Source: DATLXH01 sp035576005 (GTDB taxonomy: Bacteria; Acidobacteriota; Thermoanaerobaculia; Gp7-AA8). From it: DNA of 23,599 nucleotides. The DNA lies in NCBI GenBank assembly GCA_035576005.1, contig DATLXH010000053.1:1-23599 (forward strand), written 5' to 3'. The notes under the pieces were generated by a model. The model saw only the letters and a list, made by a program, of their open reading frames with translations. It was not told the DNA's origin and searched no databases. Positions 8,772-16,511 of this stretch are shown in pieces. Positions within the stretch are counted from its first letter, which is position 1, and every line of letters starts with the position of its first letter. Made by a program: the position numbers and the translations under genes.

Positions 8772-8955
8772 TAACCCGCATTTCTCACAGACCTTTGTCG
8801 TGAGACGACGGAGAGTGGCTTGGATGCGAGGCGCCCGGCGATTTTGCGACGAAGGCATAGTCGACACTATGTAAAGGAGCGAAATTGACGTGCAACGAAC
8901 GAGACAGGCCGCTATCCGTCGTCTCGCGGCGAAGGTCTGTGAGAAATGCGGGTTA
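8772..8955. repeat. TIR element copy A (MITE-like, long imperfect palindrome)
   Basis: This is a 184-bp element with perfect 24-bp terminal inverted repeats (8772-8795 and 8932-8955). The outermost bases are TA, then ACCCGCATTTCTCACAGA. The inverted symmetry continues inward (8796-8821 against about 8913-8931) with mostly G:U-compatible mismatches. The centre holds a small hairpin, CATAGT-CGAC-ACTATG. No open reading frame is contained. The copy at 23439 matches it without gaps over 161 bases at about 91 percent by eye. It sits ten bases past the lipoprotein stop and upstream of the YceI gene. Confidence 0.9.
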
Positions 8956-8965
8956 ACGCGGTTGG

Positions 8966-9457
8966 TCAGCGCCGGCGGACCTGGACCTCGAGCTTCGTCT
9001 CCCCTCGCTTCCCGTTTGAGTCGATCGTATGCGCAGTGACTCGCGCGATTGCGCTCTTGAACACAAGGTCGTTCGGAACCTCCTTCCTCTTTCGAAATGA
9101 AAAGCGCAGGAACTTTCCCGACCCGATCTGCACTGGATAGCCTCTGCCACTGATCTCGGTAGCTGGGAACTTCTGCGAGAAGAGAGTTACGACACCGAGC
9201 AGCGTGATGTCGACAGAGAAATCCTCGATCGTGACGTCGACTCCCCCCGTCTCACGCATGATGATGTCGAAGGGAAAGTCGTACGTTCGCCCTTCCACAT
9301 GCTCGGCAAAGATCGGGTTGGGGCTGATTTCGAGGAGAAGTCTTCCCGCCAGCGGATTCCCTACCTCGCGCGGGAGTGTGCTGCAGGAAACTGAGAGGAG
9401 CAGCAGGGCGGTGGGGACAAAATAGTTGCTCAACTTCGCGTAGGGGGTTCGCCTCAT
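8966..9457 (-). CDS. Small putative lipoprotein of unknown function
   Basis: I do not recognise the family. From the ATG at 9457 the product is 163 residues. The N-terminus (RRTPYAKLSNYFVPTALLLL, then SVSC) is a lipoprotein signal peptide with a lipobox ending in Cys, followed by STLPREVGNPL. The mature part is predominantly beta-strand (LLLEISPNPIF, DVTIEDFSVDITLLGVV, SGKFLRFSFRKRKE, ARVTAHTIDSNG) and ends in basic RRR, like a single beta-sandwich. A longer frame reaches a GTG at 9517, but that would put 20 extra residues ahead of the signal peptide. I therefore prefer 9457 although its ribosome site is poor. The gene is divergent from the TonB-dependent receptor and is followed ten bases later by repeat copy A. 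Confidence 0.7.
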   Translation of the reverse strand: MRRTPYAKLSNYFVPTALLLLSVSCSTLPREVGNPLAGRLLLEISPNPIFAEHVEGRTYDFPFDIIMRETGGVDVTIEDFSVDITLLGVVTLFSQKFPATEISGRGYPVQIGSGKFLRFSFRKRKEVPNDLVFKSAIARVTAHTIDSNGKRGETKLEVQVRRR

Positions 9458-9524
9458 GGCTGGCCAGAATGACACACGCCACGCCGCTTCGAATGACGAA
9501 ACGTTCCGGAATCGCACTTCCCCC

Positions 9525-9553
9525 TTGACTACAGGTAACGCCCGGGATTAGCG
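9525..9553 (+). promoter_or_regulatory. Possible promoter of the TonB-dependent receptor
   Basis: TTGACT at 9525-9530 matches the -35 consensus at five of six bases. Weak -10 candidates (ATTAGC or TTAGCG) follow at 16-17 bp. A start near 9560 would give a leader of about 40 nt carrying the ribosome site AGGAG. The -10 is poor, so this is a suggestion only. Confidence 0.3.
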
Positions 9554-9598
9554 TGAGCAAACCGTAAAAGTCCTGTCAACAATCTCTAGGAGAGCTCA

Positions 9599-12500
9599 AT
9601 GTCTGTGAAGACTTCCCGCGTGATCTCACGATTCGGAGTAATACTGGCCGCGCTCGCTCTTTCCCTCACGCCCTTCATCGCGTCTGCGCAAACTGTCACC
9701 GGAACGCTTCAGGGCACTGTCGCTGACTCCGCCGGCGGCGCGCTGCCGGGTGTCACGGTCGTGATTCGCAGTCTCGACACGGGACTCGAGCGAGTCCTTG
9801 TAACCAATGGAAGCGGCTTTTTCAGTGCTCCGTTTCTCGCGATCGGCAGATATCGGGTGACGTCATCTCTTTCAGGATTCGGCTCGGTGGTCCGCGACCC
9901 GGTGGAAGTGACGTTGAACAGTACGACCGTCACCGATTTCGGGCTCGACCCGACGATGTCCGAGACCGTGGTGGTCTCGGCGGCAGCCCCGAAGATCAAC
10001 ACGGTGAATGCGGAAATCAAGGGGTCGCTCACGGCAGAGCAGATCATCGACAAACCGACGCTCAATCCGAGCAGCTTCCTCTCTCTGGCCGAGACTTTCG
10101 CCGGGTTCAACGACAACCCGACTGCCGGAGCGAACAACCCGACCACATCCTCAGGGTCGTCCGTGAACTTCAACGGCACCGGCTCGCGCGGTACCTCATT
10201 CCAGATCAACGGAGTCAACAACGACGACTCCTCGGAGAACCAGAACCGGCAGAGCGTCGCTCTCTCGACGATCAAAGAGTTCGTCGTACTGACGAACAAT
10301 TTTTCGGCCGAGCACTGTTGCGCTTATGGAGCGGTGGTACTCGTACAGACCAAGCAGGGAACGAACGATCTCATCGGTGATGTCTACGGCTATCACCAGG
10401 ACAGCACGTGGAACCAGAAGAGTTTCTTCTCCCGCAGTTCGCCGAAACCGAACAACAAGCGCGATCAGTACGGATTCACGGCAGGGTTCCCGTTGATCCG
10501 CGACAGGCTGTTCGGCTTCATGAGCTTCGAGCAGGTGGAGTTCGGCGGCACGCTCAATTACAGGCGCGACCTCTTTCTCGCCAGTGAGCTGGCGGGGCCG
10601 CGCCTGACTCGAGGAAATGACACCCCAGCAAACCGCGCCTTCATCGAATCGTTCATAAAACGATTCCCTACAGGCGCGGTCCCCAACGATCCGGGAAGCA
10701 ACAGGACGTATGCAACCCTCCTCAACATCAATCGACCAGCCGAAGACTACTCGGCACGCCTCGACTGGAACATCTCTCAATCGAATCAGCTCACCTCGCG
10801 CTATCAGAGGAGCGCGCAGATTCTCGATGCAGACGACATCATCATCGGGGAGCAGGTCCTCCAGGACAACAAGCAACAGAACTTTGGCGCGCAATGGACC
10901 TACCTTTTCAACGATAGAACAGTCGGTGAGGCCCGCTTCGGGCTGGGCATCCGCGACACAAATGCCGACATCAAAGCTGGAAACGACACACCCATCATTC
11001 GTTTCGTCGGATCGCCGGTCGCAGGCTCGATCGTTGGCAATGCGGGATCGTTTCCCATCCATCGCGATCAGAATGACAAGCAGTTTCTCTACAACCTGAC
11101 CAGTCTGCTCGGCAATCACTCGCTCAAGGCTGGCGTTGAGGTCAAACGACAGGAGCTCGACGACCTGGCGGACAGCAACTCCCGCGGAACATATTTCTTC
11201 CGTGCCGCATGTGGCGGGACGAACTACGCGAACGCATACCTTGCGTTCCTCGACGGTTGCGTCAGCAGTTATTCGAAGTCCTTCGGGCCGTTCTTTCTCG
11301 AGAACAGAATCAATGAGTCGAGCTTCTATGCGTCAGATCAATGGCGCGTACGACCAAGCCTGACCCTCGACCTTGGGGCGCGGTACGAGCGCGTCGATGC
11401 CCCAAAAGAGGCGAAGGGCCGAATCGACTACACGTTTGATGACAACAGCCACATCGATCCGCGAGTGGCCTTTGCTTACGTACCCGATTGGAAAGGGTCG
11501 TTCTGGAACAGGGTCACCGGAGGCCCGGGGAATTCTTCCATCCGCGGCGGCTATGGCGTCTATCACGGGCGACTGTTTCAGTCAGTGTTCTCGCAGAACG
11601 GTGTCAGCGTTCGTCAGAACCCGCCAAACTCACTGAACATCGGAAGAACAAACGAGACGAACATCTCCGATCCTACAAATGGATTCGTCTTCACTCCGGG
11701 ACTGCCAACGATTCGGTATACCCCGGTTCAAATCGACCCTGAGCTCGGCATTCCCTATACGAATCAGTGGAGCCTGAGCTTCGAGCGGGGCGTAATGTGG
11801 AATTCCTCGATCCGCATCAGTTACACAGGCAACCAGAAGAAGGATCAACTGCGCTACTTTCTGGGGAATCTTCCCGTTACACCGGCTCAAGGGGGGATTG
11901 TTGTCGCGAATCATCCGCTCAATGCACCGTTGAGAGGGTTTCCTGATCTGCGAGGCGTGAAGATTGACAAGGTAGCAACCGATTTCCGCTGCGCCGGTAC
12001 CGGTTTCTTCGGGCTCGTACCGACGGCGGACTGTCCCAACACGGTTCCAATCGGCAACAACGAGATCAGCCTCCGCGTGCCGCGAACGAACGAAAGGCGA
12101 CCCGACCCGCGCTACTTCTCGACCCTGAATGTCAGCAACCGCGGAGACGGCGACTACAACGGCATGCAGCTGGAGTGGATCAAACGGCCCAGTCGCGGCC
12201 TGCAGTTTCAAACTTCCTACACGTACAGCAAGGCCTTTGACAACGTCTCCGAGGCTACTTTCGTGGGGGCCGGAGACACGAATCAGACGGGACCGGACGA
12301 CCGTTTTGCCCGCGGCCCGGCACGTTATGACGTTCGTCACCGATTCAGCCTCTACGGCAGTTACGCACTCCCCTTCTTCAACGACGCAAAAGGTTTGCTC
12401 GGCGTCGCGTTCGGCGGATGGAACGTCTCGGGTGTCGTCCGGGTATCCTCAGGAAGTCCGTTCACGATCTTCGACAGTGGAGTCGGCGACCTCAATTTCG

Positions 12501-12880
12501 ACGGCTTCAGTGAGGGACGGCCTGTGCTTCTCAATCCAGGGATCGACGGAAGCGTTGTGAACAACCCCAGGTTCTCCACCGACATCCTGAACCGCGCTAA
12601 TTTCCGGCGCTCAACCATTGACGATTCGATCTACGATCTGGTCGGACGCAACACCTTCGTTGGAGATGGCGTACGCAATTTCGACATGGCGCTCTACAAG
12701 ACGTTCTCGATTCTGGGTCAGAAACTGATCGCCCGAGGCGAGATGTACAACGTCTTCAACCGGACCCAGTTCGGCTTTCCGGTCACCGATCTCGCCAGTC
12801 CCAACTTCGGTCGCATCGCGGGGACCGCGACGAACTATCTGCCACGAACCGCGCAGGTTTCCCTGAGGTACATGTTCTAA
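9599..12880 (+). CDS. TonB-dependent receptor, Oar-like, with carboxypeptidase-regulatory-like domain
   Basis: This 1093-residue outer-membrane protein has a signal peptide at 1-31 (ending FIASAQ). A carboxypeptidase-regulatory-like beta-sandwich spans about 32-115 (GTLQGTVADSAGGALPGVTV, then GFFSAPFLAIGRYRV). A plug domain covers roughly 120-255 (SETVVVSAAAPKINT, GTSFQINGVNNDD, IKEFVVLTNNFSAE). A long beta-barrel ends in the typical outer-membrane signal SLRYMF with terminal Phe. Proteins of this class in Acidobacteriota and myxobacteria import large substrates or act in surface processes; the substrate cannot be told. In the plug, the place where relatives usually carry an AEYGRS-like segment reads AEHCCAYG, with adjacent Cys240-Cys241. 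The start is secure: AGGAG lies six bases before the ATG. A strong terminator follows, so it is probably a monocistronic unit. Confidence 0.93.
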   Translation: MSVKTSRVISRFGVILAALALSLTPFIASAQTVTGTLQGTVADSAGGALPGVTVVIRSLDTGLERVLVTNGSGFFSAPFLAIGRYRVTSSLSGFGSVVRDPVEVTLNSTTVTDFGLDPTMSETVVVSAAAPKINTVNAEIKGSLTAEQIIDKPTLNPSSFLSLAETFAGFNDNPTAGANNPTTSSGSSVNFNGTGSRGTSFQINGVNNDDSSENQNRQSVALSTIKEFVVLTNNFSAEHCCAYGAVVLVQTKQGTNDLIGDVYGYHQDSTWNQKSFFSRSSPKPNNKRDQYGFTAGFPLIRDRLFGFMSFEQVEFGGTLNYRRDLFLASELAGPRLTRGNDTPANRAFIESFIKRFPTGAVPNDPGSNRTYATLLNINRPAEDYSARLDWNISQSNQLTSRYQRSAQILDADDIIIGEQVLQDNKQQNFGAQWTYLFNDRTVGEARFGLGIRDTNADIKAGNDTPIIRFVGSPVAGSIVGNAGSFPIHRDQNDKQFLYNLTSLLGNHSLKAGVEVKRQELDDLADSNSRGTYFFRAACGGTNYANAYLAFLDGCVSSYSKSFGPFFLENRINESSFYASDQWRVRPSLTLDLGARYERVDAPKEAKGRIDYTFDDNSHIDPRVAFAYVPDWKGSFWNRVTGGPGNSSIRGGYGVYHGRLFQSVFSQNGVSVRQNPPNSLNIGRTNETNISDPTNGFVFTPGLPTIRYTPVQIDPELGIPYTNQWSLSFERGVMWNSSIRISYTGNQKKDQLRYFLGNLPVTPAQGGIVVANHPLNAPLRGFPDLRGVKIDKVATDFRCAGTGFFGLVPTADCPNTVPIGNNEISLRVPRTNERRPDPRYFSTLNVSNRGDGDYNGMQLEWIKRPSRGLQFQTSYTYSKAFDNVSEATFVGAGDTNQTGPDDRFARGPARYDVRHRFSLYGSYALPFFNDAKGLLGVAFGGWNVSGVVRVSSGSPFTIFDSGVGDLNFDGFSEGRPVLLNPGIDGSVVNNPRFSTDILNRANFRRSTIDDSIYDLVGRNTFVGDGVRNFDMALYKTFSILGQKLIARGEMYNVFNRTQFGFPVTDLASPNFGRIAGTATNYLPRTAQVSLRYMF

Positions 12881-12903
12881 CCTTCACTAACAACGATTTC
12901 CAG

Positions 12904-12932
12904 AACGCGGGAGCCTCGGCTCCCGCGTTTTT
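12904..12932 (+). terminator. Rho-independent terminator of the TonB-dependent receptor gene
   Basis: A 10-bp GC-rich stem (12905-12914 with 12919-12928, arm ACGCGGGAGC) has a CTCG loop and runs into TTTTTG. It starts 24 bases after the receptor's stop codon. Confidence 0.92.
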
Positions 12933-12951
12933 GTTTGGAGCGAATGGACAC

Positions 12952-13038
12952 GGCCCGGAAGGGCCGAATCCCTCTCCCCGGCGGTGTATGGAGAGGGTGA
13001 AGGTACCGGAGGTCGCGTAAGCGACCGGGAGAGGGGCC
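12952..13038. repeat. Dispersed palindromic repeat, copy 2 (inverted relative to copy 1)
   Basis: This copy carries the module GAATCCCTCTCCCCGGCGG (12966-12984), then GGAGAGGGTGAAG, then the palindrome GGTCGC-GTAA-GCGACC at 13011-13026 followed by GGGAGAGG. These are the reverse complement of the modules at about 93-137, with extra bases between them. An 8-base inverted arm (CGGCCCGG and GGGCCG, 12952-12967) adds a small hairpin. It is non-coding and lies between the receptor terminator and rimI. Confidence 0.65.
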
Positions 13039-13167
13039 GTGAGTAATACGAAGACCTCGCCCTTTCCACCGGAATCGCGAGACTTTCACGCGCCTCTCCC
13101 TGCTTCGCTTCGCTCGCTTCGCGGCTGCCCGAACCGATCTCTCCGCGATTCCTGCGCCTTTCCAGCG

Positions 13168-13200
13168 CTGACGCCGCTCGCTCTCTCAGCGCAGCGTCAG
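13168..13200 (-). terminator. Hairpin at the end of the dCMP deaminase-tsaB-rimI operon
   Basis: A 7-bp outer stem (13168-13174 with 13194-13200, arm CTGACGC) encloses an inner CGCT/AGCG stem, two bases past the rimI stop on the minus strand. No T-run follows, so it could slow or end transcription but is not a classic terminator. The stretch 13040-13167 shows only C/T-rich low-complexity sequence. Confidence 0.35.
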
Positions 13201-13201
13201 G

Positions 13202-13660
13202 TTAGAGTCTCGAGCTCATGACGATCGCCCCTTCGCCGTCGGGGTAGTAGTGTGGGCGTGAGTAGACCGGCTCGAAGCTGAGGCTTTTGTAGAAACGCTG
13301 CGCCGAGCGGTTCGACTCGCGGACCTCGAGAGTCATCGTCGTCACCTCGTTCTCTTTCCCGAAAGCGATGCAACGCGCCATCAGAGTTGTGGCCACTCCC
13401 TGTCGCCGTGATTCCACAGAAACCGCGATCTTGTTGATATGCATCTCATCAAAAATATGCATTGCGAATACATAGCCCGCGAGATTAGCCTTCGGGTCGA
13501 AGGCTACGAGGCAAAAACGACCAGGCGCCCGTAGCTCGCCTTCGAAGAACTCGCGCCGCCAGGGTGCTGGGAACGAGAGTCGCTCCAGCGAGGTGACGGC
13601 GTCCAGATCTTCGAGCCGGACGGCGCGAATCGTAATCTCGGACAGATGCATATCACCCAT
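13202..13660 (-). CDS. rimI: Ribosomal protein S18-alanine N-acetyltransferase RimI-like
   Basis: This 152-residue GNAT acetyltransferase transfers an acetyl group from acetyl-CoA to a protein N-terminus; RimI acetylates the terminal Ala of ribosomal protein bS18. Visible motifs are the N-terminal IRAVRLEDLDAVTSLE and FPAPWRREFFEGEL, typical of RimI. The core strand is HINKIAVSVESRRQGVATTLM (acetyl-CoA pyrophosphate loop, R-R-x-G-V-A), then TLEVRESNRSAQRFYKSLSF with the conserved N-x-x-A-x-x-F-Y. It overlaps the end of tsaB by eight bases (ATGGGTGA), which indicates translational coupling. The rimI-tsaB pairing is common in bacteria and strengthens the RimI call over a generic GNAT. Confidence 0.9.
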   Translation of the reverse strand: MGDMHLSEITIRAVRLEDLDAVTSLERLSFPAPWRREFFEGELRAPGRFCLVAFDPKANLAGYVFAMHIFDEMHINKIAVSVESRRQGVATTLMARCIAFGKENEVTTMTLEVRESNRSAQRFYKSLSFEPVYSRPHYYPDGEGAIVMSSRL

Positions 13661-14282
13661 CGAGCTTCAGCCGCAGCTTCACCTCGGCTTCAGCAAGTCG
13701 GACATAGATGGGAGCGGATTCGGCCCGATCGTGGAGCATATCCATCTCGCGAATCTGTCGAGCTCGCCTTGCAGCCAGCAGTGCGATGTTCTGGCTCGCG
13801 ACCAGGAGATCGAGATCGATCATCTCGGTCCCTCCGCTGAGATCATCGAGCTTGTCACGGCGGAGAAGCGTGGGAGGAAGAACCTCTTCCCGATCGCGAA
13901 ACAACGAAGCGTAGACGTCGCCTCGCCCCGCGTCGCCGAACACCAGGGCAGATTCCCGTGCGGGTGTCCCAAGGGCTACGGCCTCGTGAGTGGAGAGGGT
14001 ACAGAGCGGTTTTTCAATCGCGAACGCCAGACCCTGCATGGTCGCCATTGCGACGCGTACTCCCGTAAAGGAGCCCGGGCCGCGTGTCGCAACGAGAAGG
14101 TCGACGCTGCTCAGCGCTACGCCTGCTTCCGCCAGCAGCCAGTCGATTGAAGGCAACAGTTTTTCGTTCCGCGACTGTTTGCCCTCGAGAGCGATTGCTC
14201 CGATGAGAGCGTCTCCCCGCAGAAGTGCAATGGAGAGCACCGGCATCGATGCATCAACGGACAGAATCAGCGGATCACTCAC
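13653..14282 (-). CDS. tsaB: tRNA threonylcarbamoyladenosine biosynthesis protein TsaB
   Basis: This 209-residue protein is the TsaB partner of TsaD in making the t6A modification at position 37 of ANN-decoding tRNAs. It has the ASKHA-fold start ILSVDASMPVLSIALL and the diagnostic segment ATRGPGSFTGVRVAMATMQG. The C-terminal half (LVFGDAGRGDVYASLFR) is variable, as usual in the family. The start is GTG at 14282, overlapping the stop of the dCMP deaminase gene by four bases (GTGA). The 3' end overlaps rimI by eight bases. tsaD, tsaC and tsaE are not in the window. Length matches bacterial TsaB. Confidence 0.93.
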   Translation of the reverse strand: MSDPLILSVDASMPVLSIALLRGDALIGAIALEGKQSRNEKLLPSIDWLLAEAGVALSSVDLLVATRGPGSFTGVRVAMATMQGLAFAIEKPLCTLSTHEAVALGTPARESALVFGDAGRGDVYASLFRDREEVLPPTLLRRDKLDDLSGGTEMIDLDLLVASQNIALLAARRARQIREMDMLHDRAESAPIYVRLAEAEVKLRLKLDG

Positions 14283-14710
14283 GGCACTCCGGTCATCCTG
14301 AGGTCAATGAGCTCGACGCCAATGTCGGCGGCAACTTTCCTCGAACGCTCATCACGATAGAACTCGCCAAAGTAGATTCGGCGAATCCCTGCGTTCAAGA
14401 TGAGCTTGAAGCATCCCCAACATGGAGATGCAGTCGTGTAAAGCTCACTGTCATGGAGCGAGACCCCGTTCTTGGCCGCCTGCATGATTGCGTTCGCTTC
14501 TGCGTGAACGGTCGTTATGCAGTGCCCGTCCTCCATCTCGCAACCCACATCTTCGCAATGAGGCAGTCCGCGGACTGAGCCGTTGTAGCCGGTCGTCAGC
14601 ACGGTGCGGTCCCGCACGATCACCGCTCCGACATGTTTCCGCGGACAGGTTGAGCGAGTGGCTGCCTGATACGCGATACCCATGAAGTATTCGTTCCAAC
14701 CAGCTCTCAT
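14279..14710 (-). CDS. dCMP deaminase (cytidine/deoxycytidylate deaminase family)
   Basis: This 143-residue zinc enzyme converts dCMP to dUMP, feeding thymidylate synthesis. The zinc site is complete: H-A-E in TTVHAEANAI and P-C-x-x-C in ASPCWGCFKL, with the Glu as proton shuttle. The N-terminal CPRKHVGAVIVRDRTVLTTGYNG and the HCEDVGCEMEDGHC segment are typical of ComE-like dCMP deaminases. The ATG at 14710 has GGAGA five bases upstream. The stop overlaps the tsaB start (GTGA), making it the first gene of a three-gene operon. Regions 14711-14948 upstream contain only a small hairpin near 14838 and no gene. Confidence 0.92.
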   Translation of the reverse strand: MRAGWNEYFMGIAYQAATRSTCPRKHVGAVIVRDRTVLTTGYNGSVRGLPHCEDVGCEMEDGHCITTVHAEANAIMQAAKNGVSLHDSELYTTASPCWGCFKLILNAGIRRIYFGEFYRDERSRKVAADIGVELIDLRMTGVP

Positions 14711-14948
14711 TCATGTCTCCAGTGGCACCTCATTCATTGTTGAAGAACGAGGAGTTCAATTTGTCGGGGGCGGAGGTCTCGAGATTTGCTTTCTAACCGC
14801 CTGCGGCGACTGCTCACCAGCAGGGCGGTGATTTTAGCCCATCCGTGATGGGTGCCGCAGTGACACTCGAACCGGACGGGAAACTTCACTTCGGGTACCG
14901 TCGGGAGGGTGTCCCATGTGCACGGAACCTGCACTTTCCCGAGGAACG

Positions 14949-15302
14949 ATGGCCAAGCCAAGAGTGCTGGTGGTGGAAGACGATTCCGACCTGCGCAGGC
15001 TTTACGCGATCGGATTGAATCAGCGGGGCTTTCAGGTGAGACTGGCCGCCAACGGCGCGGAAGCAATCGACCGCGTTGACCGTGAGCGGCCGGATCTCAT
15101 TCTCCTCGATATGATGATGCCCCTCATGAGTGGTTGGGATGTCCTCGAGAAGATCAACCCCCCGACGTCGACGTCGCCCATTCCGGTGATCGTTATCAGC
15201 GGGCAGCCTGGTGAGCACGAGACTCCGCCATCGGTCCGCGCGTGGCTGGGAAAGCCCGTGACTCTCGATGAGCTTGTAAAGAGCATAAGCGAGCAACTGT
15301 AG
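14949..15302 (+). CDS. Single-domain response regulator (receiver)
   Basis: This 117-residue stand-alone receiver domain is a CheY-like phosphorylation target. It has the acidic pair Glu10-Asp11-Asp12 (VVEDD), the phospho-acceptor Asp54 (LILLDMMMP), Ser84 at the switch position (VIVISG) and Lys102 in the conserved KP motif (WLGKPV). All active-site residues are present. No output domain follows, so it signals through protein contacts or phosphotransfer. I chose the ATG at 14949 because GAGGA lies just before it and the family starts there. A longer frame from 14916 adds eleven residues. No kinase is adjacent; the broken kinase at 5863-7487 lies 7.5 kb away and a link is unproven. Confidence 0.92.
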   Translation: MAKPRVLVVEDDSDLRRLYAIGLNQRGFQVRLAANGAEAIDRVDRERPDLILLDMMMPLMSGWDVLEKINPPTSTSPIPVIVISGQPGEHETPPSVRAWLGKPVTLDELVKSISEQL

Positions 15303-15307
15303 ACACT

Positions 15308-15550
15308 CTACTTCTGATTTCTGAGACGAAGATGGAGGCTGGACGAGTCGGCGGAAAGATGGGCCGCAGGGTTGAGCTCAAAGCCTTCCCCTTCGCTCAC
15401 ATCGGCGCTCCCGAGCAGCAGGCAGAGTCTTGCCAGTTCCTTGAAGCCTGACGTCGTACCGTGAATTGTCACGAGATCGTCCGAGACAGTTACGTCGATC
15501 GGGGTCTTTACGAGCCCTTCAAGCGCCATGATGGCTAGATCGTAGTTCAT
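15308..15550 (-). CDS. Small protein of unknown function (Imm32-like pattern)
   Basis: This is an 80-residue soluble protein without signal or membrane segment. The order strand (DLVTIHG), helix (SGFKELARLCLLLGSA), a polar segment, then a final strand (SLHLRLRN) resembles the small Imm32-like fold, where a strand and Gly precede a GL/GF helix and a late [LH]L-x-L-x-R strand. That resemblance is from memory of the pattern and weak. No toxin gene is visible beside it, so I do not call it an immunity protein. GGGAG lies eight bases before the ATG. It follows the pterin synthase gene by 48 bp on the same strand and may be cotranscribed. It ends five bases from the convergent receiver gene. Confidence 0.65.
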   Translation of the reverse strand: MNYDLAIMALEGLVKTPIDVTVSDDLVTIHGTTSGFKELARLCLLLGSADVSEGEGFELNPAAHLSADSSSLHLRLRNQK

Positions 15551-15598
15551 GCGGTAACTCCCTTTTCCGAACTGCAGAGCGCTCGAAGCCCGCGCCCG

Positions 15599-16012
15599 TT
15601 ACGGTTCATCGTCGCCGAGGAACGTGACTGAGTTCCTGCCCGTCTCGTGGAGAACGATCTGGTGGAGCTTTCCGCGATCGATGGCGGGAGCGATCTGCTT
15701 CCAGAATGAGATCGCCAGGTTCTCGGCCGTCGGGATCACGCCGCGCAAAAAGTCGACATCCTCGTTCAGATGCTTGTGGTCGACCCGGTCGATGACTCTC
15801 TGCCTTACGATGTCTTTCAGGCGCTTGAGGTCGATCACCATCCCCGTCTCCGGATCCATAGGACCGCGGACGCTCACCTCGATGATGTAGTTATGACCAT
15901 GCCCCGCAGGGTTGTCACATTTGTCGTAGGTATCACGATTCCACTGAACATCGCGTTCGGGATTGTTGAGACGATGGGCCGCTGAGAAGTCGAGCTTTGC
16001 AGTAACGATCAT
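15599..16012 (-). CDS. 6-pyruvoyltetrahydropterin synthase / 6-carboxytetrahydropterin synthase (QueD/PTPS family)
   Basis: This 137-residue zinc enzyme acts on dihydroneopterin triphosphate. The family splits into PTPS (towards tetrahydrobiopterin) and QueD (towards queuosine). Zinc ligands are His in FSAAHRL and the two His of GHGHNY. The catalytic Cys is in YDKCDNP, Asp-His in DRVDHKHLN, and Glu in LHETG. The spacing CDNPAGHGH, the phrase DPETGMVIDLKRL and the LNEDVDFL segment resemble the eukaryotic PTPS form (C-N-N-P-N-G-H-G-H) more than short bacterial QueD (C-x-x-x-H-G-H). I favour a PTPS-type enzyme but cannot exclude queuosine synthesis; no other queuosine or biopterin gene is present. 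I start at the ATG at 16012, preceded by AGGAA. A longer frame from 16072 adds 20 residues with no homology. Confidence 0.88.
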   Translation of the reverse strand: MIVTAKLDFSAAHRLNNPERDVQWNRDTYDKCDNPAGHGHNYIIEVSVRGPMDPETGMVIDLKRLKDIVRQRVIDRVDHKHLNEDVDFLRGVIPTAENLAISFWKQIAPAIDRGKLHQIVLHETGRNSVTFLGDDEP

Positions 16013-16127
16013 TTGATGAGTTTCCTGTAGCGTCGGGGAACAGCGGGAGTCACCCGCTCGTTCCCGTTTCATCCGGGGCAGATGATCATGCTACCCTTCG
16101 CCGGGCTCGTGCGTGTGCGAGTACTCC

Positions 16128-16445
16128 ATGACCGACCCTACTTTCATTCCCTGCGCAGGCGGCCTGTTCACCCTCCCGCCTGAGATTCTCGCGTCACTGA
16201 CCGAGGCCTCTCCCAAGGGACTGATCTATATCCGACAGGACGACGAGACCTTCACGATCTCTGTCGAGCGTATCCAGGATGGGCGGCGAAGACGTCTTGC
16301 GAGTGAGATGAAGGTGGCAATGTTCCGGACGGCCACGCAGCTGGCGGTGCTCAATCTCCCTGAGGGTATACGGATCATGGCAGTCGAGTGGCGTACCGGG
16401 AAAGGGCTTCGGCACACTACATCTCCCTATCATTACGCGGGCTGA
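16128..16445 (+). CDS. Hypothetical protein, about 105 residues
   Basis: I do not recognise this gene. It is soluble, with a mix of strand and helix: FTLPPEILASLTEAS, then GLIYIRQDDETFTISVERI, basic RRRR, then KVAMFRTATQLAVLNLPEGIRIMAVEW. No catalytic motif is visible. The alternating strand pattern is compatible with a small alpha/beta domain. The ATG at 16128 is preferred; a GTG at 16113 would add five residues. Neither has a good ribosome site, which lowers confidence. It is divergent from the pterin synthase gene and converges on the TPR operon, with repeat copy B between. Confidence 0.5.
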   Translation: MTDPTFIPCAGGLFTLPPEILASLTEASPKGLIYIRQDDETFTISVERIQDGRRRRLASEMKVAMFRTATQLAVLNLPEGIRIMAVEWRTGKGLRHTTSPYHYAG

Positions 16446-16511
16446 GTCGCCCACTCGCGCGGCGTGCGGCATCCAGGAGCCAATTTCGCGCGCGGGACCC
16501 TCACCCGGCGC

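Noticed and set aside
8772..8955. CRISPR array or riboswitch in the repeat-rich intergenic region
   Set aside because: There is one inverted pair, not regularly spaced direct repeats, and the same sequence recurs beside unrelated genes, which fits a mobile repeat rather than a gene-specific switch.
9458..9517. Upstream GTG start for the small lipoprotein
   Set aside because: It would place 20 residues before a good lipoprotein signal peptide, which would spoil export.
10196..11119. Minus-strand open frame of 307 codons opposite the TonB-dependent receptor
   Set aside because: The plus frame is a continuous, recognisable receptor; the opposite frame has no start signal or domain and follows from codon bias.
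14838..14853. Small CCCATC/GATGGG hairpin upstream of the response regulator as an attenuator
   Set aside because: The stem is only six base pairs with no T-run and no leader peptide; it could easily arise by chance.
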